NCBI GenBank assembly: GCA_012514545.1
Contig: JAAZAC010000035.1
Span: 1 to 10,542, forward strand
Length of the DNA: 10,542 bases
Direction of reading: 5' to 3'
DNA from: Actinomycetales bacterium
GTDB lineage: Bacteria; Actinomycetota; Actinomycetes; Actinomycetales; Cellulomonadaceae
Shown piece after piece: positions 1 to 7,421 of this stretch (position 1 is the stretch's first letter; every line of letters begins with the position of its first letter). Under the pieces are notes generated by a model, which was not told where the DNA came from, searched no databases, and saw only the letters and a list, made by a program, of their open reading frames with translations. The translations under genes and the position numbers were made by a program.

Positions 1-487
1 CCGCCGTCTGGACCGCCGGCGTCGCGGCCCAGGTCACCGCCGCGACGCCCGCGCCGCCGACGAGCACGACCCACAGCCCGAAGAGGTTGCGGATGAGCAG
101 CAGCATGAGGGCGAGCGCGACGAGCAGCGCCCACAGCAGGAGCGGGCCGCGCCCGTGCGCGACGAGCGCCGCCCCGCCGAGGCCGAGCAGCCCGGGGGCG
201 GGGTAGCCGGCGGCGAGCATGAGCACCATGCCCGGGCCGCGCCGCGGCCCGCGGGACACCGTGAGCCCCGAGGTGTCCGAGTGGAGCCGGATCCCGCTGA
301 GCCGTCGCCCGGTCGCCGCCGCGACGACGGCGTGCCCCGCCTCGTGCGCGACGGTCACCGCGTGCCGGGCCACCGGCCAGACGCCGGGCAGCACCACGAG
401 GGCGACCGCGACGGCGGCGGTGAGGGCGACGACGTCGGGGGTCGGGGCCGGGTGGACGGCGGTGACCCGCTCCCACAGGTCCGTCAC
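1..487 (-). CDS. M50 family (site-2-protease-like) membrane metallopeptidase, 3' end outside window
   Basis: Only the first 162 codons are present; the frame is still open at the left edge. The start is the GTG at 487..485, which overlaps the upstream stop codon as GTGA (484..487) and suggests translational coupling to the c-di-GMP gene. The protein opens with a short amphipathic stretch, then a hydrophobic helix at about residues 20-40. The zinc-binding HEAGH follows at residues 48-52, within AVTVAHEAGHAVVAAATGRR; this HExxH inside a membrane segment is the mark of M50 peptidases. Further hydrophobic segments lie at about 86-110 and 116-135, then RNLFGLW and another segment to the edge. The second metal ligand expected in the family (an Asp in a later helix) is not seen and would probably lie beyond the window. 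M50 enzymes cut substrates within or near the membrane; the substrate here is unknown. Short compact M50B-like proteins of this kind are common in actinobacteria and mostly uncharacterised. Confidence 0.85.
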   Translation of the reverse strand, partial: MTDLWERVTAVHPAPTPDVVALTAAVAVALVVLPGVWPVARHAVTVAHEAGHAVVAAATGRRLSGIRLHSDTSGLTVSRGPRRGPGMVLMLAAGYPAPGLLGLGGAALVAHGRGPLLLWALLVALALMLLLIRNLFGLWVVLVGGAGVAAVTWAATPAVQTA

Positions 488-3400
488 GACCGGGCCGACT
501 CCTGTTCCGCGGGCACCCGGGCGGGCAGCGGCCGGCCGAGGAGCGCCCCGGCCTCGTCGCCGGGCAGCGCCGCGGCGTAGAGCCAGCCCTGCGCGGTGTC
601 GCAGCCCATCGACCGGAGCCGGTCGGCCTGCTGCGGCGTCTGGACCCCCTCGGCGACGACGTCGAGCCCGAGCGTGCGTCCCATGCCCACGATGATCCGG
701 ACCAGCTCGGTCGTCTGCGCGTCGACGTCGATCTGCTGCACGAAGGACTGGTCGATCTTGAGGGCGTCGACGGGGAACGCGCGCAGCGCGTGCAGGGAGG
801 ACTGGCCCGTCCCGAAGTCGTCGATGTGCATGCGCACGCCCGTCGCGTGCAGGTCGGCCATGATCTGCCGGGCGGCGTCCGGGTCGGCCATGATCACCGA
901 CTCCGTGATCTCGAGGACGAGGTTCTGCGGCGCGACGTCGTGCCGGGACAGCGCCTGCGTGACCGTGAGCAGGAGCTGGTCCGACCAGAACTCCCGGTGC
1001 GAGAGGTTGACCGACACCGTGAGCGGCCCGGAGTACGTGCGCCGCCACTGCGCGATCTGCGCGCAGACCGTGTCGATGATCCACTGCCCGAGCACGACGA
1101 TCGTGCTCGTCTCGGCCATGAGCGGCAGGAACTCCTTGGGCAGCAGCAGCCCGCGCTCGGGGTGGTTCCACCGCACGAGCGCCTCGAGGTGCGTGAGGCC
1201 GCCGCCGTCGAGGTGCACCACCGGCTGGTAGTGCACGACGAACTGCTCCTCGAGCAGCGCGGTGCGCAGCTCGGTGTGGGCCTTGAGCCGGCCGGTCGCG
1301 CGCGTGTGCATCGCGGGGTCGAAGAGCGCCGCGGTGCCGCGCTCGGACTCCTTGGCGTGGTACATCGCGATGTCGGCGTCGCGCAGCACGTCCTCGGCGT
1401 CCTCGTAGCCGGTGTCCGACGTGGCGATGCCGATGCTCGCCGTGACGGAGACCTCGTGCTCGCCGAGCTGCACCGGCGCCGCGATCCGCTCCTGGATCCG
1501 GTCGACGATCGACAGCACGGCGTCGGTCCGCAGGCCGAAGAGCAGCACGGCGAACTCGTCGCCGCCGAACCGCGCGGCCGTGTCCACGGAGCGCAGGTCG
1601 GCGCGCAGGCGGTCGGCGATCGTCGTGAGGAGCTCGTCGCCCATGAGGTGGCCGAGCGAGTCGTTGATGAGCTTGAAGCCGTCGAGGTCGAGGAACACGA
1701 CGGCGAAGCGCGCGTCCTCGCGCCGCTGCGCCTGCTCGATCGCCCACGAGAGCCGCTCGAGGAAGAGGCGCCGGTTCGGCAGGCCGGTGACGGCGTCGTA
1801 CAGCGCGGCCTGGCGGAGCTGCTCCTCGAGGTTCTTGCGCTGGTCGACGTCGGAGAGGGAGCCGACGATCCGCTCGACCGAGCCGTTGGGGCTCACGACG
1901 GCCATGGCGCGCAGCAGCACCCACCGGGCGACGGAGCCGGGCGGGGCGATGCGGAACTCGACCTCGACCGGGCCGCTCTCCGGCGTCATCGTCGACGCGA
2001 TGGTGTCGCGGACGCGCAGGCGGTCGTCCGGGTGGACGAGCAGGCCCCAGAACTCGTCGGTGAGGTCGGACGTGACGCCGAGGATGTCGCGGCAGCGCTC
2101 GGACAGGTACACCTCGCCGGTGGTGCCGTCGAACTCCCACAGGCCGTCGTTCGCCGCCGCGGCTGCGACCGCGTAGCGCTCCTCGCTGCGCCGGACGCTC
2201 TCGAGGAGCGCCTTCTCGCGGAGCGCGGCGCCGAGCAGCGCGGCCCAGTGGTTGTACGTCGCGCGCCCCGAGCCGAACTCGGTGTCGATGGGCCCGACGA
2301 CGCAGAGCATCCCGTGGTCGCCCGTGGAGCCGCGCACCGGCACGACGTAGGCGACGTCGTCGGGCGCGGCGTCGGGCACCTCCATCGCCGCGAGGGGCGG
2401 GAACGCGTCGACGGAGCACGTGACGCCGCGGAGGTGGTCGAGGGAGCCCGAGGGGTCGTAGACGCCGCGGATCCGCAGGACCCGGTCCTCCGGCGCGCCC
2501 TCCCAGAGCCCGAGGCACCCCGCGCGCACCGGCACCCGCTCGAGCCAGGCGAGGTCGGCCGGGTCGCGCTCGAGCTCGCCGAGCAGCCCCAGCCCGACGT
2601 CGTACTGCTCCGAGAGGGAGACGGTCAGCCGCTCGATCCGGCGCAGGCTCTCGGCGATCCGCATGGTCAGCAGGGCCTCGACGATGCGCGCGGCGCAGGT
2701 CTCGACGACCTCGTCGGCGATCACGCCCGCGGCGGCGAGCTCGCGGCGCCGGTCGCCCAGGAGCCGCAGGACGCTCTCGACGAAGGCCCGCCGCCCCTCG
2801 GGCGGGTCGCGCCGCAGGTCGAGCCCGCCGAGCGCCCCCGCGATGACGTCGTCGAGGGCGGCGGTGTCGACGTCGTCGACGGTGAGGCGGCCCGGCCCGC
2901 GCGAGCCGAGGTCGAGGTGCGCCTCGACGGCGGCGACGACGTCGGCGGCCAGCCGCGCGTTGGCGTCGGACGTGCCGGCGGCGACCCGGCAGCCGCACGA
3001 CGCGCGGGGCAGGAAGGTGGCCGGCACGGTGTGCCGCCGGTGCTCGGCCGGCTCCCCGCGCAGCTCGGCGAGCAGCATCTGCGCCGCGAGCACGCCCTGG
3101 GCGGCGAACTCCTGGTTGACGGTCGCCAGGGGCGGGTCGAACGTCCAGCCCGCCTCGACGTCGTCGAAGCCGACGACGGCGAGGTCCTCCGGGACGCGGT
3201 ACCCGGCCGCCTTGACGGCGGCCATGAGGCCGAGGGCGACGCGGTCGGTCGTGCACACGGCGGCCGTCGTGCCCTCGGCCATGGCCGCGAGCACCTCCGG
3301 GGCGGCGCCCCGGCCGCCCGGCTCGATGTGGTCGACGGCGCCGACGTGCCGGCCCTCGAGCCCGTGCTCGGCCAGCGCGGCCGTGTACGCCTGGTACCGC

Positions 3401-3816
3401 TCCTGCATGTCGGTCTGGCCGAGGTTGCCGACGAAGACCGTCCTCGTGTGCCCGTGGGCGACGAGGTGGTCGACCGCCTCGCGCACGGCCGTCGCGTTGT
3501 CCACCACGACCGTCTGCACGTCCATGGTCACGTCGTTGCTCACGAGCACGACGGGCTTGCCCGCGGCGCGCAGCCGGCGCAGCGACTCCTCGGTCACCGC
3601 CCAGGCGATCGCGACGAAGCCGTCGAGGTTCTCCCAGCCCGCGGGCGAGGACACGTTGGGCGCCGACGCGAACGACTCCGCGGCCCGCCCCGCGTCGAGC
3701 GTCTGCACCAGCGTCACCCGCCCGCCGGCGCCCGCGACCTCGCGGACCACGCCGGCGAGCACCTCACCGAAGTAGAAACCGCCGGTGACGGGGGAGAGCA
3801 CACCGACATGGATCAT
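484..3816 (-). CDS. LacI-type sensor-GAF-PAS-GGDEF-EAL c-di-GMP enzyme (downstream paralog)
   Basis: 1,110 residues from the ATG at 3816, which has GAGG six bases upstream. A GTG at 3858 is in frame but sits almost on the -10 element of the predicted promoter, so I reject it. Domains: LacI/GalR-type ligand-binding fold at 1-276 (VGVLSP near the start, VVGFDD, PPLATV, ending SCGC at 273-276); helical linker to about 410; GAF-like domain about 417-535; PAS about 545-665; GGDEF about 670-835 with GGDEF at 751-755 and an RxxD inhibitory site (RSVD, 742-745); EAL about 845-1095. EAL residues are all present: E878, N937, E969, D999, D1000, K1020, E1056, Q1076. No helix-turn-helix, signal peptide or membrane segment is seen, so it should be a cytosolic ligand-controlled enzyme able in principle to make and to break c-di-GMP. 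The net activity and ligand are unknown. It is a paralog of the gene immediately upstream and overlaps the M50 gene downstream. Confidence 0.93.
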   Translation of the reverse strand: MIHVGVLSPVTGGFYFGEVLAGVVREVAGAGGRVTLVQTLDAGRAAESFASAPNVSSPAGWENLDGFVAIAWAVTEESLRRLRAAGKPVVLVSNDVTMDVQTVVVDNATAVREAVDHLVAHGHTRTVFVGNLGQTDMQERYQAYTAALAEHGLEGRHVGAVDHIEPGGRGAAPEVLAAMAEGTTAAVCTTDRVALGLMAAVKAAGYRVPEDLAVVGFDDVEAGWTFDPPLATVNQEFAAQGVLAAQMLLAELRGEPAEHRRHTVPATFLPRASCGCRVAAGTSDANARLAADVVAAVEAHLDLGSRGPGRLTVDDVDTAALDDVIAGALGGLDLRRDPPEGRRAFVESVLRLLGDRRRELAAAGVIADEVVETCAARIVEALLTMRIAESLRRIERLTVSLSEQYDVGLGLLGELERDPADLAWLERVPVRAGCLGLWEGAPEDRVLRIRGVYDPSGSLDHLRGVTCSVDAFPPLAAMEVPDAAPDDVAYVVPVRGSTGDHGMLCVVGPIDTEFGSGRATYNHWAALLGAALREKALLESVRRSEERYAVAAAAANDGLWEFDGTTGEVYLSERCRDILGVTSDLTDEFWGLLVHPDDRLRVRDTIASTMTPESGPVEVEFRIAPPGSVARWVLLRAMAVVSPNGSVERIVGSLSDVDQRKNLEEQLRQAALYDAVTGLPNRRLFLERLSWAIEQAQRREDARFAVVFLDLDGFKLINDSLGHLMGDELLTTIADRLRADLRSVDTAARFGGDEFAVLLFGLRTDAVLSIVDRIQERIAAPVQLGEHEVSVTASIGIATSDTGYEDAEDVLRDADIAMYHAKESERGTAALFDPAMHTRATGRLKAHTELRTALLEEQFVVHYQPVVHLDGGGLTHLEALVRWNHPERGLLLPKEFLPLMAETSTIVVLGQWIIDTVCAQIAQWRRTYSGPLTVSVNLSHREFWSDQLLLTVTQALSRHDVAPQNLVLEITESVIMADPDAARQIMADLHATGVRMHIDDFGTGQSSLHALRAFPVDALKIDQSFVQQIDVDAQTTELVRIIVGMGRTLGLDVVAEGVQTPQQADRLRSMGCDTAQGWLYAAALPGDEAGALLGRPLPARVPAEQESARS

Positions 3817-3822
3817 GACGAG

Positions 3823-3826
3823 CCTC
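3823..3826 (-). promoter_or_regulatory. ribosome binding site deciding the start of the downstream c-di-GMP gene
   Basis: Read on the minus strand, GAGG stands six bases ahead of the ATG at 3816. The alternative GTG at 3858 has no purine-rich motif upstream. Together with the promoter at 3862..3890 this fixes the start of the gene at 3816. Confidence 0.6.
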
Positions 3827-3832
3827 GGATCT

Positions 3833-3849
3833 GTCCCGTGGGGCGGGAC
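3833..3849 (-). other. hairpin in the predicted 5' leader of the downstream c-di-GMP gene
   Basis: GTCCCG (3833-3838) and CGGGAC (3844-3849) form a perfect 6-bp stem with a 5-base loop. It lies between the predicted transcription start (about 3855) and the ribosome binding site. On the minus strand a second GTCCC copy just upstream offers another pairing register. It has no U tract, so it is not a terminator. It might tune translation, or it may be chance in GC-rich DNA. Confidence 0.3.
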
Positions 3850-3861
3850 GGGACGCACGGT

Positions 3862-3890
3862 ACATCGGCGGGCCCCCGCCGCGACGTTAG
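3862..3890 (-). promoter_or_regulatory. sigma-28 (FliA/SigD/WhiG)-like promoter of the downstream c-di-GMP gene
   Basis: On the minus strand the order is CTAAC (3890..3886), a 16-base spacer, then GCCGATGT (3869..3862). The known consensus of this sigma family is TAAA, about 15 bases, GCCGATAA. The match to the -10 is six or seven of eight bases. The implied transcript start is near 3855, giving a leader of about 40 bases before the ATG at 3816. The same element with the same spacing precedes the upstream paralog, which strengthens both calls. Confidence 0.6.
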
Positions 3891-3908
3891 CGGTGCGCGG
3901 GGGCGAAA

Positions 3909-3929
3909 GGGGCCCGGCACGCGGGTCCC
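3909..3929 (-). terminator. weak terminator-like hairpin after the upstream c-di-GMP gene
   Basis: On the minus strand an imperfect stem (GGG, one mismatch, CCCG, 5-base loop, CGGG, mismatch, CCC) starts about 20 bases after the stop codon and is followed by only three T. It would separate the upstream gene from the promoter of the next. With such a short T run the call is weak; read-through into the downstream paralog is quite possible. Confidence 0.25.
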
Positions 3930-3948
3930 GTCGCAGGTCGCGGCGTAC

Positions 3949-6900
3949 TCAGGCCGGCGTCTCGGGCGCACGGTCGGCGCGCGGCAGGCCGGCGGCCAGG
4001 AGCGCTCCCGCCTCCTCCGGCGGCAGGGCCCGGGCGAAGAGCCAGCCCTGGGCGACGGTGCAGCCCATGGTCCGCAGCTGCTCGGCCTGCTCGGGGGTCT
4101 CGACGCACTCGGCGACGACCTCGAGCCCGAGCGCGCGGCTCATCGTGACGATCGTGCGCACGAGCGCGGTGGTCTGCTCCACGACCGCGAGCTCGCGCAC
4201 GAACGAGCCGTCGATCTTCAGGGCGTCCACGGGGAACGTGCGGAGCACGTTGAGCGAGGAGTGCCCGGTCCCGAAGTCGTCGATGTGCAGGCGCAGGCCG
4301 TGCCGGTGCAGGGCGTCCATGATGGCGCGCGCCGCGTCCGGGTCGGTCATGATCACCGACTCCGTGATCTCCAGCACGAGGGCGTCCGGCGGCAGGCCGT
4401 GCCGCTCGAGCGCGCCCAGCACCGTCGGCAGCAGGTCCGGCGACCAGAACTCGCGGTGGGCCAGGTTGACCGCGACGGTGACGGGGCGGCCGTGGGTGCG
4501 CCGCCACTCCGCGACCTGCCCGCACACCGTCTCGAGGACCTGGCGGCCCAGCGTGACGATCGCCGGGTTGCCGACCATGAACGGCAGGAACTCCGACGGC
4601 GGGAGCAGCCCCCGCTCGGGGTGGTCCCAGCGGACCAGCGCCTCGAACGTGTCCACGGTCGGGTCGTCGAGCGCCACGATCGGCTGGTAGTGCACGACGA
4701 ACTCGCGGCGGTCGAGGGCGCCCTGCAGGGCCGTGCGGGTGCGCAGGCGGTCCATCGCGCGCTGGTGCATCCGCGGGTCGAAGATGCAGGCCGAGCCGCG
4801 CTCGGACTCCTTGGCGCGGTACATCGCGATGTCGGCGTCGCGGAGCACGTCCTCCGGGTCGGAGTAGGGCGTGGCCGACGTCGCGATGCCGATGCTCGCG
4901 GTGACGGAGACCTCCTGGTCGCCCAGCCGGACGGGCGCGCTGATCCGCTGCTGGATGCGGCGGGCGACGAGGAGCAGGTCCTCGGGCACGGGGTCGGTGA
5001 GCAGGACGGCGAACTCGTCGCCGCCGAACCGGGCCGCCGTGTCGACGGACCGCAGGTCCGCGCGCAGCCGCTCGCCGACCACCTGGAGCAGCTCGTCGCC
5101 CATGAGGTGCCCGAGCGAGTCGTTGATGAGCTTGAACCCGTCGAGGTCGAGGAACAGGACCGCGAAGCGGGCCTCGGCGCGCCGCCGCGGGTGCTCGAGC
5201 GCCTGGGTGAGCCGGTCGAGGAAGAGCCGCCGGTTGGGCAGGCCGGTCACGGCGTCGTAGAGGGCGGCGCGGCGCAGCTGCTCCTCGAGCTGCTTGCGGT
5301 GGTCGATGTCGGAGATCGACCCGACGAGGCCGCGGTGGCCGCCGCCCCGCCGGGGCACGCCGAGCGCGCGCATGAGCACCCAGACCACGCGGCCGTCGTG
5401 GCGCACGACGCGCGCCTCGACCTCGGCGGGCACGTCCGGCCGCTCGAGCGCGACCGCGAGCGACTCGCGGACCATCTCGCGGTCGTCGGGGTGGAGGTCG
5501 ACGAGCGCGGTGGCGGGCACCCCGCCGTCGGGGGGCAGGTCGAGGAGCTCGCGCGCGCGCTCCGACAGGTACACCTCGCCGGTCGCGACGTCCCACTCCC
5601 ACAGGCCGTCGGCGGCGGCGCGGGAGGCGAGCGCGTACCGCTCCTCGCTGTGGCGCAGCTCCGACAGCAGCCGCTGCTCGCGCAGGGCGGCCCCCAGGAG
5701 CGCGGCCCAGTGGTCGTACGTCGCGCGCTGCGTGCCGAACTCGAGGTCGACGGGCGCGACGAGGCAGAGCAGCCCGTGGTCGCCGCTCGCCCCGCGCACC
5801 GGGATGACGTACGCGACGTCGCCGCGGCCCGCGTCGGCCAGGTGGAGCACCTCCGCCGGCGGGAACTCGGCGACGGGCACGCGGCTGCCCACGAGGTGGT
5901 CCAGCGTGCCCGCGTCGTCGCGCGCGCCGGCCACCCGCAGGCGCGTCTGGGTGTCGTCCGTCCACAGCCCCAGGCAGCCGGCCCGGATGCCGAGGCGGTC
6001 GAGCCAGCGCAGGTCGGCCGGGTCGTCGCCCAGCGCGCGGCCCAGCAGGCTCATGCCGACGGCGAACTGCCCGCCGAGCGCGTCGGCGAGCCGGTTGCTG
6101 CGCTCGCTCGCGCGCATCGCCTGCTCGCGCGCCATGAGCGCGGTGGTGCGGGCCAGGAGGAGCTGCAGGGTCGCCCGCCCCGGCGCGTCCGGCGGGAGGG
6201 CGGCGAGGGCGTCGGCGAGCCGGCGCACGACGATCTGGGCGAACCCGCCGACGGCCTCGGGCGAGGGCGCGTCGCGCAGGAGCCGCGTGAGCGCGGCGGC
6301 GATCGTCGGGTCGACGCGCTCGCGGTCGACCAGCGTGAGCGGCCGGACGGCGTCGACGGCCCCCGCGGCGAGGCCCGGCTGGCCGACGAGGCCGCCGAGG
6401 GCCGCGAGCAGGGCCTCGGCCTCCGCGGTGATCGCCGGCGGGGGCGCGACGTCGGTGGGGGCGCAGCCGCACGACTGACGCACCACGAGGTCGGCGGGCA
6501 CGGTGTGCCGCTCGTGGGGGACGCGCTCCCCGCGCGCCTCGGCCACGGCGAGCCGCGCGGCCTCGGCGCCGAGCTCCGCGAACCGCTGGCGCACCGTCGT
6601 CAGGGGCGGGTCGGTGTACCAGGCGGCCTCGGCGTCGTCGAAGCCGACGACGGCGACGTCCCCCGGCACGTCCAGCCCCTGGCAGCGCAGGCCGTCGAGG
6701 AGGCCGACGGCCACGCGGTCGGTGCCGGCCACCACGGCCGTCCACCGCGGCGCGGTGGCCGCGACGACCTCGGCCGCGGCGCGCCCGCCGGACTCGACCT
6801 GGTCGCCGGTGGCGACCAGCTCGAGGGGTGCGAGGCCGTGCGACGCCATCGCCTCCCGGTACGCCGCGTAGCGCTCGGCGATGTCGCTCTGCCCGACGTG

Positions 6901-7353
6901 GCCCACGAACCCGATCCGGGTGTGCCCGTGCCCGACGAGGTGGGCGACCGCCGCGGCGACCCCGCCGGCGTTGTCGGCGACCACGGAGGCGGCGTCGACG
7001 CCCGGGATGACGTTGCTCGCGAGCACGACGGGCGTGCCGGCCGCCCGCGCCCGCTCGAGGTACTCGCGCCCGGTCGCCCACGCGATCGTGACGAACGCGT
7101 CGACGTGGGCCCAGCCCACGGGCAGCGTGAGGTCGCTCTCCGGCAGCAGGTCGCTCGTCTGGCCGGCGTCCAGCGTCTGGAAGAGCGTCACGCGCGCGCC
7201 GACGGCGGCGGCCTCCGCGACGATCCCGGCCAGGACCTGGCCGAAGAAGAAGCCGCCCGTGGAGGGGGACAGCACCCCGACGTCGACCGGCCGCCCGCGC
7301 GTCGGACCGCCCGCGGCCTCGGGGGACCCGTGCGGGGTGGGGGGCTGGGTCAC
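3949..7353 (-). CDS. LacI-type sensor-GAF-PAS-GGDEF-EAL c-di-GMP enzyme (upstream paralog)
   Basis: 1,134 residues from the GTG at 7353, chosen because GAAGGAG stands four bases upstream and a promoter lies about 35 bases away. The first 22 residues are a Pro/Gly-rich tail. Domains: LacI/GalR-type ligand-binding fold at 23-297 (VGVLSP, VVGFDD, PPLTTV, ending SCGC at 294-297) with no helix-turn-helix; a helical linker, Ala/Leu-rich, to about 430; GAF-like about 430-560; PAS about 568-690; GGDEF about 695-860 with GGDEF at 777-781 and the inhibitory RSVD at 768-771; EAL about 870-1120 with E904, N963, E995, D1025, D1026, K1047, E1082 and Q1102. All are the expected catalytic or metal-binding positions. 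No signal peptide or membrane segment is seen. It likely binds a small molecule, perhaps a sugar, and adjusts c-di-GMP. It is a clear paralog of the next gene: the core around GGDEF is near-identical, while sensor and linker differ much more. Confidence 0.93.
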   Translation of the reverse strand: MTQPPTPHGSPEAAGGPTRGRPVDVGVLSPSTGGFFFGQVLAGIVAEAAAVGARVTLFQTLDAGQTSDLLPESDLTLPVGWAHVDAFVTIAWATGREYLERARAAGTPVVLASNVIPGVDAASVVADNAGGVAAAVAHLVGHGHTRIGFVGHVGQSDIAERYAAYREAMASHGLAPLELVATGDQVESGGRAAAEVVAATAPRWTAVVAGTDRVAVGLLDGLRCQGLDVPGDVAVVGFDDAEAAWYTDPPLTTVRQRFAELGAEAARLAVAEARGERVPHERHTVPADLVVRQSCGCAPTDVAPPPAITAEAEALLAALGGLVGQPGLAAGAVDAVRPLTLVDRERVDPTIAAALTRLLRDAPSPEAVGGFAQIVVRRLADALAALPPDAPGRATLQLLLARTTALMAREQAMRASERSNRLADALGGQFAVGMSLLGRALGDDPADLRWLDRLGIRAGCLGLWTDDTQTRLRVAGARDDAGTLDHLVGSRVPVAEFPPAEVLHLADAGRGDVAYVIPVRGASGDHGLLCLVAPVDLEFGTQRATYDHWAALLGAALREQRLLSELRHSEERYALASRAAADGLWEWDVATGEVYLSERARELLDLPPDGGVPATALVDLHPDDREMVRESLAVALERPDVPAEVEARVVRHDGRVVWVLMRALGVPRRGGGHRGLVGSISDIDHRKQLEEQLRRAALYDAVTGLPNRRLFLDRLTQALEHPRRRAEARFAVLFLDLDGFKLINDSLGHLMGDELLQVVGERLRADLRSVDTAARFGGDEFAVLLTDPVPEDLLLVARRIQQRISAPVRLGDQEVSVTASIGIATSATPYSDPEDVLRDADIAMYRAKESERGSACIFDPRMHQRAMDRLRTRTALQGALDRREFVVHYQPIVALDDPTVDTFEALVRWDHPERGLLPPSEFLPFMVGNPAIVTLGRQVLETVCGQVAEWRRTHGRPVTVAVNLAHREFWSPDLLPTVLGALERHGLPPDALVLEITESVIMTDPDAARAIMDALHRHGLRLHIDDFGTGHSSLNVLRTFPVDALKIDGSFVRELAVVEQTTALVRTIVTMSRALGLEVVAECVETPEQAEQLRTMGCTVAQGWLFARALPPEEAGALLAAGLPRADRAPETPA

Positions 7354-7357
7354 GACT

Positions 7358-7364
7358 CTCCTTC
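7358..7364 (-). promoter_or_regulatory. strong ribosome binding site of the upstream c-di-GMP gene
   Basis: On the minus strand GAAGGAG is followed by four bases and the GTG start at 7353. This is the best Shine-Dalgarno match on the minus strand of the window and supports the GTG start. Confidence 0.7.
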
Positions 7365-7386
7365 GGCTGGCGACCTCCTACCCGGC

Positions 7387-7415
7387 CCATCGGCACGCCG
7401 CCACCGCCAGGTGAG
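7387..7415 (-). promoter_or_regulatory. sigma-28 (FliA/SigD/WhiG)-like promoter of the upstream c-di-GMP gene
   Basis: On the minus strand CTCAC (7415..7411), a 16-base spacer and GCCGATGG (7394..7387) match the -35 and -10 of flagellar/sporulation-type sigma factors; the -10 agrees with GCCGATAA at six of eight bases. The start of transcription would be near 7380, about 27 bases before the GTG. Spacing and sequence match the element in front of the downstream paralog. Confidence 0.6.
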
Positions 7416-7421
7416 CGAATC

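Noticed and set aside
155..695. Plus-strand open frames opposite the M50 gene
   Set aside because: Low-complexity translation; the minus strand carries HEAGH and hydrophobic helices.
3866..3881. GC-only hairpin CGGCGGG/CCCGCCG as a terminator
   Set aside because: The loop is two to four bases, there is no T tract, and it overlaps the promoter spacer of the downstream gene.
3817..3948. c-di-GMP riboswitch in the leader of either c-di-GMP gene
   Set aside because: The leaders predicted from the promoters are only about 27 and 40 bases long, too short for a known c-di-GMP riboswitch, and no matching core is seen.
484..7353. Recent gene conversion between the two paralogs around GGDEF
   Set aside because: A 24-residue block is identical in protein, but the two DNA copies differ at about ten third-position sites in that stretch, so purifying selection on an old duplication explains it.
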